From Pseudomonadota bacterium (GTDB lineage: Bacteria > Pseudomonadota > Alphaproteobacteria > Rhodobacterales > Rhodobacteraceae): a stretch of DNA of 56,094 nt. The stretch's first letter is position 1, and every line of letters begins with the position of its first letter. The notes under the pieces are model-generated. The model ran no database searches. It was given only the letters and a program-made list of their open reading frames with translations, and had not been told where the DNA came from. Both the position numbers and the translations under genes were made by a program. This document shows positions 45,352 to 54,573 of the stretch, in pieces. The DNA is taken from positions 1-56,094 of the forward strand of contig CAUJIU010000048.1 in NCBI GenBank assembly GCA_963205075.1, in the 5' to 3' direction.

Positions 45352-46431
45352 ATGAGCTATCAAAACGCCGGACATTCCGAAACCGGGAAAGCACGCGTGG
45401 CCGCAGACCCAACCCTTACGCCCCAGCCTGCCGGGCTGATCTGCGCCGGCCTGCCGGACGATGCCGCAATCAGCGTGTTTCTGGACGCCAGCCATGCGCC
45501 CAGCTTTCACTTTCCCAATCTGCTGGAGCTTCCGGAAGCGGCACGCACCCGTCTGGAAAGCAGAAATGCGATCAAGTGGTTTCCGCTGGCGCAGCGGCAC
45601 GACGGCGCGCCGCCCGGCTCTGCGGTCAACATGTGTGCCCATCTCGATGCCTACAGCAAGGCGCTGACCGCCATCGACGACCTGGTCGGGACCGGCTTGC
45701 CCGTCTTCAATCACCCGCGCGCGGTCGCCATGGCGCGGCGCGATGTGGCCTCGGCGCTGCTGCGCGAAGTCGAAGGACTGGGCATCCCCAAGCTGGTGCA
45801 TTTCGCCGCCCGCCAGCCCGACGCCTTCGAGGCGGCGTTTGCGGCCGGCAAGTTCCGCTATCCGGTCGAGGTTCAGCCGACAACCGCGCGCGACCGTCAG
45901 GACCGGATGGGCATCACCGGCCCCGAAGACTGGTCGCGGCTGTTGGTGGGCGACTGGTCGCGCCGCCACTATTTCATGACCCAGCTGGCCCGCCAGCCGG
46001 TAGCTGACGCGCTGCGGCTGCGGGTCTGCATCGTCGGCAACACCTGGACGGCACGGGCCTATCGCGACAACGGCGTTGCGCCGGACCGGCCTGACGGGCT
46101 CGATGTCACGCTGCGCAAGGCGGTGGTCGGGGCCATGCGGCAGCTGCCGCTCGACTTCTGGTCGCTGGACCTGCGGCTGCGCCCGGACGGCAAGCTGGCA
46201 TTGCAGGATGTCTCGGTCGGGATGACCGCCCCGGCGCCGGGCCGCGGTCTGGACCCGATGCGGCAGGCCAGCATCGAATTGTGGGCCAGGGCCGGGCCGC
46301 AACTGGACGAGCTGATCGCCGCCCCTGCCCGCTGGCGGCCCGCGCCGCCGGACGCCTTTGCCCTCCGGACGATCCTGACCCGGTTTGGCGGGCGCCAGCC
46401 CGCGGACATGGGCGAGAGGGTGCTGCATTGA
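45352..46431 (+). CDS. degenerate ATP-grasp-like protein, cassette gene 1
   Basis: A 359-residue protein that is a paralogue of the next gene. The shared block is GLPVFNHPRAVAMARRD (residues 115-131), and the core blocks YPVEVQP, GPEDW and DLRLRPDGK occur in the same order. Compared with the next gene, the glycine-rich ATP loop (HSGQAGRG) is replaced by TTARDRQDR, and the metal-binding ECNPS is replaced by DVSVG. It therefore looks catalytically dead or specialised. No signal peptide or membrane helix. Start is the ATG at 45352. Its stop overlaps the TTG start of the next gene, so equimolar expression and a heteromer are plausible. Confidence 0.7.
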   Translation: MSYQNAGHSETGKARVAADPTLTPQPAGLICAGLPDDAAISVFLDASHAPSFHFPNLLELPEAARTRLESRNAIKWFPLAQRHDGAPPGSAVNMCAHLDAYSKALTAIDDLVGTGLPVFNHPRAVAMARRDVASALLREVEGLGIPKLVHFAARQPDAFEAAFAAGKFRYPVEVQPTTARDRQDRMGITGPEDWSRLLVGDWSRRHYFMTQLARQPVADALRLRVCIVGNTWTARAYRDNGVAPDRPDGLDVTLRKAVVGAMRQLPLDFWSLDLRLRPDGKLALQDVSVGMTAPAPGRGLDPMRQASIELWARAGPQLDELIAAPARWRPAPPDAFALRTILTRFGGRQPADMGERVLH

Positions 46432-47480
46432 CCGATCCCCAAGGCCTCTACTTCCAGAGCGTCCCCGACGATGGCAGGATCTCGGTCGTGGCGACGGCCA
46501 ATGGCGCGCTCGACTATCAATGGCCCAACCAGCTCACGCTTTCGGCCGAGACCCTGCAGTCGGTCCGCGACCGCAGCGCGCAGTATTACTTCTCGGTCGC
46601 GCGCCATGCGCCCTGGCCGAAGCCACCTTGGGTGATCAATTCGGCGACAGATGCGGACACCTACCGCAACGCCCTGATCTGGCTTGACGAAACCTCGGGT
46701 AATACCCCGGTGTTCAATCACCCCAGGGCCGTCGCCCTGTCGCGCCGTGACCTCAGCGCCGCGCGCCTGCAGGGTGTCGAGGGGCTGACGGTGCCGCGCT
46801 GCCTGCGTTTCCGGCTCGACGGCGCCGGGGCCGCGCCCGGCGCGTTTGAACGCGGCGGTTTCGACTATCCGGTGCTGGTGCGCCCCCATTCCGGCCAGGC
46901 CGGGCGCGGCCTGATCCGCATCGACGGGCCGCAGGACTGGACCAGGCTGGAGCAGTCGCGCTGGTTCGGCCAGATCCATTACATGATCGAATTCGTCGAT
47001 TTCGCGACTGAACAGGGTGAGCACCTGAAATGCCGGGTGATGATGGTGGGTGGCCAGGTGATGGTCCGCCACGTCAAGGCCAATGTCGGCTGGAACGTGC
47101 ACAACCGCGCCGAAGGCAGCATCGAGGGCTTTGAAGACCGCGAGCTGGCGGTCATCGACCAGTTGGAGGCCAACCCGGCCTTCGCGCATGTCTGCGCCCA
47201 GGTGGCGGCACGGGCGCGGCTGGATTTCGTGGGCATGGACCTCGGCATCGACCCGCAGCGCAACCGCTTCGTCATGTTCGAATGCAACCCGTCGATGACC
47301 GTCTTCTTCCCGCGCCGGCACAATGCGACCAGCGCGGACCTCGCCCGCCGGGACCGCCTGCAAACCCCGCTCGACGCCGCCGTGCGGGCGCTGCTGGCTC
47401 AGCCGGATCGCTGGCAAAGCGCGATTGCCGGTTTCCACGAAGACCTGCCGTCCTGTCGCGACCTGCTGGCCGGCGCCTGA
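46428..47480 (+). CDS. ATP-grasp-family ligase-like protein, cassette gene 2
   Basis: A 350-residue protein starting at TTG 46428, which overlaps the previous stop (TTGA). It has the RimK/ATP-grasp layout: VFNHPRAVALSRRDLSAARL (residues 95-114), the nucleotide strand YPVLVRPHSGQAGRGL (147-162), GMDLGID (269-275) and the metal-ligand motif MFECNPSM (283-290; Glu285, Asn287). ATP-grasp ligases form acyl-phosphates and join carboxylates to amines or thiols. The ExN pair and glycine loop are intact, so it is probably active. I recall similar domains fused to TPR proteins, but the substrate is unknown. No partner peptide is visible; the carrier-like protein three genes later is a candidate. Confidence 0.78.
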   Translation: MTDPQGLYFQSVPDDGRISVVATANGALDYQWPNQLTLSAETLQSVRDRSAQYYFSVARHAPWPKPPWVINSATDADTYRNALIWLDETSGNTPVFNHPRAVALSRRDLSAARLQGVEGLTVPRCLRFRLDGAGAAPGAFERGGFDYPVLVRPHSGQAGRGLIRIDGPQDWTRLEQSRWFGQIHYMIEFVDFATEQGEHLKCRVMMVGGQVMVRHVKANVGWNVHNRAEGSIEGFEDRELAVIDQLEANPAFAHVCAQVAARARLDFVGMDLGIDPQRNRFVMFECNPSMTVFFPRRHNATSADLARRDRLQTPLDAAVRALLAQPDRWQSAIAGFHEDLPSCRDLLAGA

Positions 47481-47555
47481 CGGCTTTGGCCCGGTTGCGT
47501 CGCCACGCCGATCCTGCCAGATTTGCGCAATGCCAAGGGGATTGACGCGGCCGTC

Positions 47556-48542
47556 ATGAGTGAAGCGGATTTCAAACTCGGGCAGAGCACCGGCACCTGG
47601 GAGACCAACAGCGTCGCCGCCGCGACCTCGATCCTGAACGACCGGAACCTGCGCCATTACGACCTGACCGGCAGCTTTCAACGCATGGCCGATATCATCG
47701 GTCGCGATTTCCCGAATATTCGCCGGATAGTGGCGATCGTTCCGCTGTTCCAGCACGGCGACACGCATGTGCTGCGGCGCCGGCAGATGGCGGAAAAGCT
47801 GGCCCAGGCGGCCCGGCCGCTGCGCGAGATGACGGTTGCCGAATGCGCGCGCGCCGCCGATCGCCTCTGCGAGCCCGGTCCGGTCGAGATCATGTCCGAG
47901 GTGGTCTGGCCGATGACCAACCGGATCCTCTCGGTGGTGTCGGGCACCACCCGCCGCGTCGACGTCCTGCCGCTGCTGGACGGAAGCCCCGGCCTGAACA
48001 AGTATCGCAAGCTGGACCAGGACATCGCCGCAGGCCTTGCCGAACTGGCCGAACGCTTTCCGGAGGAAACCGAGGATCAGATCGGGGTGCGGCTTGCCTC
48101 GTCGCTCATCGCCGGGCAGGCATTGGCATCGACCCTTGGCGTCAATCTGCTGGAGCAGCTGCGCCGGGCCGATGACACGCCGCTGGGCGCGCTGGATTGG
48201 TCCGACGACTTCACCAGCACCGGGGTCCTGAGCGCCGAGCGCCTGCCCGCGAACGGTGACCCGCTGGTCCTGTGGCCGGGGGCCCAGCCGGTCAAGTCGG
48301 TCATTGCCGACCTCACCTGCTTCCTGACCGAGGACCCGGACGCCAATCGCACCGGCATGTTCGGGCTGGGCGCGCATCGCTGCCTGGGCGCCGGCCTGTC
48401 GCAGACCATCTGGCGCCAACTGGTTTCGCAGTTGCGCGGCAGGACCGCGCGGGTCACATTCGTGGAGAGCCCGCCGCTGCCGAGCATCGGCATCGGCCTT
48501 CCGTCGATCATCAGGATACATGTTGCCAATGACCAGCTCTGA
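47556..48542 (+). CDS. compact cytochrome P450-like protein, cassette gene 3
   Basis: A 328-residue protein from the ATG at 47556 (a TTG 33 bases upstream is possible), with the haem-loop signature FGLGAHRCLGAG at 269-280 and candidate thiolate Cys276. A C-helix HxxxRR-like motif HVLRRR lies at 71-76. An I-helix-like LIAGQALAST is at 184-193 and a candidate ExxR at Glu200-Arg203. That ExxR is only about 14 residues after the I-helix motif, against about 40 in ordinary P450s, so the J-helix region is missing. Total length is about 70 short of normal. It may be a true compact P450 or a non-oxygenase haem protein acting on a carrier-bound intermediate. The stop overlaps the carrier-protein gene. 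Confidence 0.7.
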   Translation: MSEADFKLGQSTGTWETNSVAAATSILNDRNLRHYDLTGSFQRMADIIGRDFPNIRRIVAIVPLFQHGDTHVLRRRQMAEKLAQAARPLREMTVAECARAADRLCEPGPVEIMSEVVWPMTNRILSVVSGTTRRVDVLPLLDGSPGLNKYRKLDQDIAAGLAELAERFPEETEDQIGVRLASSLIAGQALASTLGVNLLEQLRRADDTPLGALDWSDDFTSTGVLSAERLPANGDPLVLWPGAQPVKSVIADLTCFLTEDPDANRTGMFGLGAHRCLGAGLSQTIWRQLVSQLRGRTARVTFVESPPLPSIGIGLPSIIRIHVANDQL

Positions 48543-48792
48543 CATCCGCGCCATCCTCCTTGACGTGATCGAGGAGCTGTTCTCCGCATCGACCGATGCC
48601 GACATGCAGGAGCTGATCTCGCAGCCGGATTTCAAGTTGACCGACCTGACGGATTCGAGCCTGTCCGTCACCGAACTGGTGATGCGCATGGAGGAAGAAA
48701 CCGGGGTCATGCTCGAAAATGCCGATTTCGAGGCCCACCCGACCTGCAATTCCTTCTGCGCGATGCTGGCGGAGCGCTCGGGCGCGGCGTGA
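48529..48792 (+). CDS. acyl-carrier-like protein, cassette gene 4
   Basis: An 87-residue helical protein from the ATG at 48529 (an ATG at 48520 would add three residues). The core LTDSSLSVTELVMRMEEETG aligns with the ACP motif DSLDTVELVMALEEEF. A Ser lies at the phosphopantetheine position, but the preceding Asp-Ser-Leu reads Ser-Ser-Leu. The N-terminal helix IRAILLDVIEELF is typical of carrier proteins. It overlaps the P450-like gene by 14 bases and the hydrolase gene by 4 (GTGA). It probably carries an intermediate as a thioester, if a phosphopantetheinyl transferase accepts it. Confidence 0.78.
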   Translation: MTSSDIRAILLDVIEELFSASTDADMQELISQPDFKLTDLTDSSLSVTELVMRMEEETGVMLENADFEAHPTCNSFCAMLAERSGAA

Positions 48793-49781
48793 CCTATACA
48801 GTCGACTCAACGCTGGCGGCGCTGCGCGCGACCGATCGCCGGATTGTTCGACAGAACATCCTCCAGACCGCCTCGAACCTGCTGACCCCTGAAGAAACCA
48901 CCGCGCTTTACCTGAAACTGGCGGAAATCGGCGGCGAGGATCTGGTGAGCCTTGCGCCCTTTCATGCCGAAATGACCTCGCCCGCGCGGATCGAGGCCAG
49001 CCAGGCGCCGAAGTGGTCGCGCGACGATACCGGCGGGCCGGTCAGGATCTATCGGCATCTGGCCGGACCGGCCGGGCGCAAGCGCCTCTACATCTTGATC
49101 TCCGGCGCCGGCGGTCAGCATTTCCTGCCGCTGGCCTACCTGCTCGACCAGCTCCCGGCCGGGCCGAAGGACGTGATGGTCCTGCGCGATTCGCCCCGCC
49201 ATCATTTCCTGCTCGGGCATGACGGGCTGGGGGCCACGACGCACGAGATCGCCGTGGCGTTGCGGGGCCGGTATCATGCGGACAGCTATCGCCATGTCAG
49301 CGTGATCGGCATCTCGCTGGGGGCGCTGCCGGCGCTGCGCATCGCCGAGCATCTGGGGGCACAGATCGCGGTCAGCCTGTCGGGGCTGTTTCTCACCGAT
49401 GTCCTGACGCTCAGGCACATGCGCCGGCGGGGAGTGACGGCCTTCGATCCGCTTTGCGCCTGCCGGCCGCAGCGCATCGGCAGGATCGTTGCCGTCGCCC
49501 CGACCAAGAAGGAGGCCGACATGCGCGCCTTGTTCAAGTTGCGCAACTTGCGGCCCGCGACCCTGCCCCTCCAGATCATCCATACCAGCGACCACAACAC
49601 GCTGCTGGTCCTGCACAAGATCGGCCTGGCGGGGCCGTTTCTGCGGCTGGTTCTGGCCGAAAGGCCGGTGGGGCTAAGGCTGCTGGCGGCGCTGCTCGGC
49701 GGTGCCGGCTGGTTGGTGCGCAAGTTCCGCATGCTCACCGGACAGCAGAAGATGGGCAACTGGTATGCGCGCGACGAGTGA
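48789..49781 (+). CDS. alpha/beta-hydrolase-like protein, cassette gene 5
   Basis: A 330-residue protein from GTG 48789, overlapping the carrier gene stop. An oxyanion-hole-like LISGAGGQHF lies at 103-112, the nucleophile elbow GISLG at 174-178 (Ser176) and a candidate catalytic His in IHTSDHNTLL. An N-terminal helical extension of about 95 residues (TAALRATDRR-like, then LLTPEETTALYLKLAEIGG) precedes the hydrolase core. It could release a product from the carrier or act as a thioesterase or acyltransferase. No signal peptide. The C-terminal end has a hydrophobic, Leu-rich stretch (RLVLAERPVGLRLLAALLGG). Confidence 0.75.
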   Translation: MTYTVDSTLAALRATDRRIVRQNILQTASNLLTPEETTALYLKLAEIGGEDLVSLAPFHAEMTSPARIEASQAPKWSRDDTGGPVRIYRHLAGPAGRKRLYILISGAGGQHFLPLAYLLDQLPAGPKDVMVLRDSPRHHFLLGHDGLGATTHEIAVALRGRYHADSYRHVSVIGISLGALPALRIAEHLGAQIAVSLSGLFLTDVLTLRHMRRRGVTAFDPLCACRPQRIGRIVAVAPTKKEADMRALFKLRNLRPATLPLQIIHTSDHNTLLVLHKIGLAGPFLRLVLAERPVGLRLLAALLGGAGWLVRKFRMLTGQQKMGNWYARDE

Positions 49782-49791
49782 CGGCGCAGGA

Positions 49792-49813
49792 GGCAGCGGG
49801 CGGTGCCGCTGCC
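49792..49813. terminator. hairpin between the convergent cassette and gcvP
   Basis: GGCAGCGG and CCGCTGCC form a perfect 8-bp stem with a 6-base loop in the 41-bp gap between convergent genes. No T-run, but the position fits a bidirectional terminator. Confidence 0.55.
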
Positions 49814-49822
49814 CCGCGCAAT

Positions 49823-52672
49823 TCACTCTGCCGCGTCGAGATAGTCCTCAAGCGGCGGGCAGGTGCAGACCAGGTGGCGGTCGCCATAGACGTTGTCCAC
49901 CCGGTTGACCGGCGACCAGTACTTGTCGACCCGGAACGAGCCCGGCGGATAGCAGGCCTCCTTGCGGCTGTAGGGCCGGTCCCATTCGCTGACCAGGTCC
50001 TCGACCGTGTGCGGCGCGTTGCGCAGCGGGTTGTTGTCCTGCGGCCATTCGCCGGCCTCGATCCTGGCGATCTCGTCGCGGATCGACAGCATGGCATCGC
50101 AGAACCGGTCCAGCTCGGCCTTGGTCTCGGACTCGGTCGGCTCGATCATCAGCGTGCCCGCCACCGGCCAGCTCATGGTCGGGGCGTGAAAGCCGTTGTC
50201 GATCAGCCGCTTGGCAATGTCATCGACCGAAACGCCGGCGCTGTCGGCAAAGGGGCGCGTATCGATGATGCATTCATGCGCGACCCGCCCGGCATGGCCC
50301 GAGAACAGCACCCCATAGGCGCCTTCCAGACGCTTGGCCATGTAGTTGGCGTTGAGGATCGCCACCTTGGTGGCCTGCGTCAGGCCCTTGCCGCCCATCA
50401 ACAGCACGTAGGACCACGAGATCAGCAACACCAGAGCCGAGCCCCAGGGCGCGGCGCTGACCGGGCCTTCGCTGCCGCCCGTTTGCGGATGGCCCGGCAG
50501 ATGCGGCGCCAGATGCGCCTTGACCCCGATCGGGCCCATGCCGGGGCCGCCGCCGCCATGCGGAATGGCGAAGGTCTTGTGCAGGTTGAGGTGGCTGACA
50601 TCGCCGCCGATCTCGCCGGGTTTCACCAGCCCGACCATGGCGTTCATGTTGGCCCCGTCGATATAGACCTGCCCGCCGAACTCGTGGGTGATCTTGCACA
50701 CCTCGCGCACGGTCTCCTCGAACACGCCATGGGTCGACGGATAGGTGATCATGCAGGCGGCAAGGTTGTCTCCCGCGGCTTCGGCCTTGGCGCGGAAATC
50801 GGCCAGGTCGATATCGCCGTTGGCGGCCGATTTCACCACCACCACGTCCATGCCGCACATCTGCGCCGAAGCCGGGTTGGTGCCATGCGCCGAAACCGGG
50901 ATCAGGCAGACCTTGCGATGCCCGTCACCATTGGCCCGGTGATAGGCCATGATGGTCAGGAGCCCCGCATACTCGCCCTGCGCGCCCGAATTGGGCTGCA
51001 TCGACATCGCGTCATAGCCGGTGATCGTGCAGAGCTTGGCCGAGAGATCGTCGATCATCTCGTGATAGCCCGCCGCCTGGTCGATCGGCGCGAAGGGGTG
51101 CATGAAGGCGAATTCCGGCCAGGTGATCGGCATCATCTCGACCGCGGCATTCAGCTTCATCGTGCACGAACCCAGCGGGATCATCGCCCGGTCCAGCGCC
51201 AGGTCGCGGTCCGAGAGGCGGCGCATGTAGCGCATCATCTCGGTCTCGGCCCGGTTCATGTGAAAGATCGGATGGGTGAGGTAGTCGCTCCGGCGGTGCA
51301 TTTCCTCGGGCACCCGGTAGCGATGGGTCAGGTCGTCGTCGGACTTGGTGATGCCGAAGGCGCGCCAGACCGCCTCGATGGTCGAGCGGCGGGTGCGCTC
51401 GTCAACGCTGATGCCGACCCTGGTCTTGCCGACGGCGCGCAGGTTGATGCCCTCGTCCACCGCCGACTTGATCACCGCGCTTTGCAGCGGGCCGACATCG
51501 ATGGTGATGGTATCAAAGAACGCCTCGGGCTCGATCCTGAAGCCCGCGGCCTCTAGCCCGCGCGCCAGCCGCACCGTCTTGCGATGGATGCGCTGGGCGA
51601 TGGCCTTGAGCCCTTCGGGGCCGTGAAACACCGCATACATCGATGCCATCACCGCCAGCAGCGCCTGCGCGGTGCAGACGTTGGAGGTGGCCTTTTCACG
51701 GCGGATATGCTGCTCGCGCGTCTGCAGCGACAGGCGCATGGCCTTGTGCCCGTGGCTGTCGATCGACACGCCGATGATCCGCCCCGGCATCGAGCGCTTG
51801 TATTCGTCCTTGCAGGCGAAATAGGCGGCATGCGGGCCGCCATAGCCCAGCGGCACCCCAAAGCGCTGGGTCGAGCCCACCGCGATATCGGCCCCCATCT
51901 GGCCCGGCTCCTTCAGCAGCGCCAGCGCCAGCGGATCGGCGATGACGATGCCGATGGCCTTGGCCGCATGCAGCGCGGCGATGGCATCGGTGAAATCGGT
52001 GATGTGGCCGTAGGTGCCCGGATACTGGAAGATGGCGCCAAAGACCTTGTCGGCGTCCAACTTGGCGGGGTCACCGACGATGACCTCGATCCCCAGCGGC
52101 GCGGCGCGGGTCTGCATGACGGCGATGTTCTGCGGGTGGCAGTTGTGATCGACGAAAAACGCGGTGGCCTTGGACTTGGCCACCCGCTGCGCCATGGTCA
52201 TCGCCTCGGCGGCGGCGGTCGCCTCGTCCAGAAGCGAGGCATTGGCGATCTCGAGCCCGGTCAGGTCGCAGACCATGGTCTGGTAATTCAGGAGCGCCTC
52301 GAGCCGGCCCTGGCTGATCTCGGGCTGGTAGGGCGTATAGGCGGTGTACCAGGCCGGGTTTTCCAGGATGTTGCGCTGGATCGCCGGCGGCGTCACCGTG
52401 CCGTAGAAGCCCTGCCCGATCAGCGAGGTCAGCACCTTGTTCTTCTTGGCGACCTGCCCGAGGAAGAACAGCAACTCGCCTTCCGACTTGGGCTTGCCGA
52501 AATCCAGCGGCTCGGACTGGCGCAGCGACTTCGGCACGGTCTGGTCGATCAGCTCATCGAGGCTGGAGACCCCGACGACCTTCAGCATCTCCTCCATCTC
52601 GGCGGGCGAGGGGCCGATATGGCGGCGATTGGCGAAATCGTAGGGAAGGTAGTCGGTCGGTGTGAATGGCAT
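49823..52672 (-). CDS. gcvP: GcvP, glycine decarboxylase (P protein)
   Basis: A 949-residue homodimer-type glycine dehydrogenase (decarboxylating), the PLP-dependent P protein of the glycine cleavage system. The N-terminal domain begins [20 protein letters not shown]. The PLP lysine lies in [19 protein letters not shown] in the C-terminal half; [11 protein letters not shown] and [12 protein letters not shown] are other family segments. Full length (usual 950-960), single-chain form rather than the split gcvPA/gcvPB. Last of the gcvTHP operon, 79 bp after gcvH. Confidence 0.97.
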   Translation of the reverse strand: MPFTPTDYLPYDFANRRHIGPSPAEMEEMLKVVGVSSLDELIDQTVPKSLRQSEPLDFGKPKSEGELLFFLGQVAKKNKVLTSLIGQGFYGTVTPPAIQRNILENPAWYTAYTPYQPEISQGRLEALLNYQTMVCDLTGLEIANASLLDEATAAAEAMTMAQRVAKSKATAFFVDHNCHPQNIAVMQTRAAPLGIEVIVGDPAKLDADKVFGAIFQYPGTYGHITDFTDAIAALHAAKAIGIVIADPLALALLKEPGQMGADIAVGSTQRFGVPLGYGGPHAAYFACKDEYKRSMPGRIIGVSIDSHGHKAMRLSLQTREQHIRREKATSNVCTAQALLAVMASMYAVFHGPEGLKAIAQRIHRKTVRLARGLEAAGFRIEPEAFFDTITIDVGPLQSAVIKSAVDEGINLRAVGKTRVGISVDERTRRSTIEAVWRAFGITKSDDDLTHRYRVPEEMHRRSDYLTHPIFHMNRAETEMMRYMRRLSDRDLALDRAMIPLGSCTMKLNAAVEMMPITWPEFAFMHPFAPIDQAAGYHEMIDDLSAKLCTITGYDAMSMQPNSGAQGEYAGLLTIMAYHRANGDGHRKVCLIPVSAHGTNPASAQMCGMDVVVVKSAANGDIDLADFRAKAEAAGDNLAACMITYPSTHGVFEETVREVCKITHEFGGQVYIDGANMNAMVGLVKPGEIGGDVSHLNLHKTFAIPHGGGGPGMGPIGVKAHLAPHLPGHPQTGGSEGPVSAAPWGSALVLLISWSYVLLMGGKGLTQATKVAILNANYMAKRLEGAYGVLFSGHAGRVAHECIIDTRPFADSAGVSVDDIAKRLIDNGFHAPTMSWPVAGTLMIEPTESETKAELDRFCDAMLSIRDEIARIEAGEWPQDNNPLRNAPHTVEDLVSEWDRPYSRKEACYPPGSFRVDKYWSPVNRVDNVYGDRHLVCTCPPLEDYLDAAE

Positions 52673-52751
52673 GGCGCCTCTCCCGGTGAACGGAGGTGAA
52701 CGGTGGGATGACAGGTTGGCGCGGCCGCGCTGGTGGCGGCCGCCGCCCGGA

Positions 52752-53111
52752 TCAGCCGATGAACTTCTTGTAGGCGGCTTCGTCCATCAGGTCGTCAAGC
52801 GCCGAGAGGTCCTCGATCTTCATCTTGAAGAACCAGCCGTCGCCGGTCGGGTCTTCGTTGACCAGGCCGGGATTGTCGGCCAGCACTTCGTTGACCTCGA
52901 CGATCTCGCCGTCGAGCGGGGCGAGGATGTCGGACGCGGCCTTGACGCTTTCGATCACGGCGGCCTCGTCATCCTTGCTGACGGTGGTCCCGGCGGCAGG
53001 CAGGTCGACAAAGACGATATCCCCCAGCTGCTCGCTGGCATGGTCGGTGATGCCGACCACGACCAGATCGCCCTCGATGCGCAGCCACTCGTGTTCTTCG
53101 GTGTATTTCAT
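52752..53111 (-). CDS. gcvH: GcvH, lipoyl carrier protein of glycine cleavage
   Basis: A 119-residue lipoyl-domain protein. The lipoylation motif is [17 protein letters not shown] with Lys at about residue 62. It shuttles the methylamine group between GcvP, GcvT and the shared dihydrolipoamide dehydrogenase. N-terminal [20 protein letters not shown] is the standard start. It is 21 bp after gcvT and co-transcribed from the riboswitch-bearing leader. Confidence 0.97.
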   Translation of the reverse strand: MKYTEEHEWLRIEGDLVVVGITDHASEQLGDIVFVDLPAAGTTVSKDDEAAVIESVKAASDILAPLDGEIVEVNEVLADNPGLVNEDPTGDGWFFKMKIEDLSALDDLMDEAAYKKFIG

Positions 53112-53132
53112 GGGTCTTCTCCTGTTGGACTG

Positions 53133-54263
53133 TCAGCGTTTGTAGGTTGTTGGACGAAACGGCATGTCGCAGATGGTGGCCGGCAGGCGCTTGCCGCGCA
53201 CCTCGCCCCAGATGGCGGTGCCGGACGCGGCATGAGCGGGCGCGACATAGCCCATCGACATCGGCCCCTCGATCGACGGCCCGAAGGCGCCGGAAGTGAC
53301 GGAGCCGATCGGCGCGCCGCCGGTTTCAGCGGCAAAGAGCTCGGTCCCGGCCCGCATCGGGGCGCGGCCATCGGGGCGCAGGCCGACGCGCAGCCGCGAC
53401 GGGCCGGATGCCAGCTCCGCAAGGATGCGTTTGGCCCCCGGAAAACCGCCCTCGCGGGCGCCGCCGGTGCGGCGGGCCTTCTGGATGGCCCAGGTCAGCG
53501 CCGCCTCGACCGGGGTGGTGGTGGTGTCGAGATCGGAGCCGTAGAGGCAGAGCCCGGCTTCCAGCCTCAGGCTGTCGCGCGCGCCAAGGCCGATGGGGGC
53601 CACGCCGGGTTGCGCCAGCAGGAGGCGCGCGAATTCGACCGCGCGGTCATTGGCGACCGATATTTCGTAGCCGTCCTCGCCAGAATAGCCCGAGCGCGAG
53701 ATCCACAACTCGCCGCAGGACGAGTCGGCGACCAGCACATCCATGAACTTCATCGCCGCCGCCGCGGGCACCAGCGCCGCCAGCGCCGCCTCGGCCAGCG
53801 GCCCTTGCAGCGCCAGCAGCGCGCGGTCGGTCACCGCCGTAATCCCGACCCGGTCGGAAAGACGGGCGCGCAGATGCGCCTCGTCGGCGTCCTTGCAGGC
53901 GGCGTTGACCACCACGAACAGGTGGTCGCCGCGATTGGCGACCATCAGGTCGTCGTCGATACCGCCGGCGTCATTGGTGAACAGGGCATAGCGCTGCCGG
54001 CCCTCGGCCAACCCCAGAAGGTCAACCGGAACAAGGGTTTCCAGCGCAGCGGCCGCATCGGCAACCTTGCCCGAAGGCGCGCGCAACAGGATCTGCCCCA
54101 TATGCGAGACATCGAACAGGCCGGCCCTGGTGCGGGTATGCAGATGCTCCTGCATCACCCCCATCGGGTACTGGACCGGCATTTCATACCCGGCGAAGGG
54201 CACCATCTTGGCCCCAAGCTCCAGATGCAGGTCAAACAGGATGGTGCGCTTCAGATCCGACAT
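53133..54263 (-). CDS. gcvT: GcvT, aminomethyltransferase of glycine cleavage
   Basis: A 376-residue tetrahydrofolate-dependent aminomethyltransferase starting MSDLKRTILFDLHLELGAKM at 54263. Landmarks are FAGYEMPVQYPMGVMQEHLH, LFDVSHMGQILL, RSGYSGEDGYEI, the Asp-containing LGARDSLRLEAGLCLYG and GGFPGAKRIL. It is the first gene of gcvTHP. It is preceded by a tandem glycine riboswitch. Function as T protein is firm. Confidence 0.97.
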   Translation of the reverse strand: MSDLKRTILFDLHLELGAKMVPFAGYEMPVQYPMGVMQEHLHTRTRAGLFDVSHMGQILLRAPSGKVADAAAALETLVPVDLLGLAEGRQRYALFTNDAGGIDDDLMVANRGDHLFVVVNAACKDADEAHLRARLSDRVGITAVTDRALLALQGPLAEAALAALVPAAAAMKFMDVLVADSSCGELWISRSGYSGEDGYEISVANDRAVEFARLLLAQPGVAPIGLGARDSLRLEAGLCLYGSDLDTTTTPVEAALTWAIQKARRTGGAREGGFPGAKRILAELASGPSRLRVGLRPDGRAPMRAGTELFAAETGGAPIGSVTSGAFGPSIEGPMSMGYVAPAHAASGTAIWGEVRGKRLPATICDMPFRPTTYKR

Positions 54264-54334
54264 TTCGCCTCCGTTCGTGCCGAAGGTCGATGACCGGCCG
54301 GCATCAAGACAGGGTTGCCCCTGCGGTTTGATGC

Positions 54335-54480
54335 CCCCTCTGTCCTTTCGCCTGAGATCGTTATCCCTTCGGCGGGCGCGGACGCCACTCTCCAGAGTTT
54401 TCGCAGCGCGCTGGTCCATTTGCCTGAGAGTTTACCGGGGCGGTTGCTCCTTCGGCACTGGCGATCCAGTTCTCCCGGCG
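54335..54480 (-). promoter_or_regulatory. tandem glycine riboswitch upstream of gcvT
   Basis: On the minus strand two glycine aptamers are visible in series. The first has GGGAGA (54476-54471), CCGAAGGAGCAA (54455-54444) and CTCTCAGGCA (54430-54421). The second has GGAGAGTGGCG (54393-54383), CCGAAGGGATAA (54372-54361) and CTCAGGCGAAAGGACAGAGG (54356-54337). These are the signature loops of the glycine riboswitch, which turns on glycine-cleavage genes when glycine is abundant. The 71 bp to the gcvT start leave room for the expression platform. No strong terminator hairpin is obvious there, so control may be translational. Confidence 0.95.
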
Positions 54481-54573
54481 CGCAGTTTCCTATAGGAAAT
54501 TCCGCCCCTCGCTGTCCAGTCAAATCCGCATGCGATTGGATACAATCGGCGGCTGGAGAGGCACCGGGCCGCA

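Noticed and set aside
46059-48749. Long minus-strand open frame (about 896 codons) opposite the ATP-grasp/P450-like/carrier genes
   Set aside because: The plus-strand genes carry recognisable motifs and coupled starts; the antisense frame shows only Arg/Gly/Gln-rich, featureless sequence.
49454-51556. 700-codon plus-strand open frame across the hydrolase 3' end and gcvP
   Set aside because: gcvP on the opposite strand is unambiguous and the frame starts inside the hydrolase gene.
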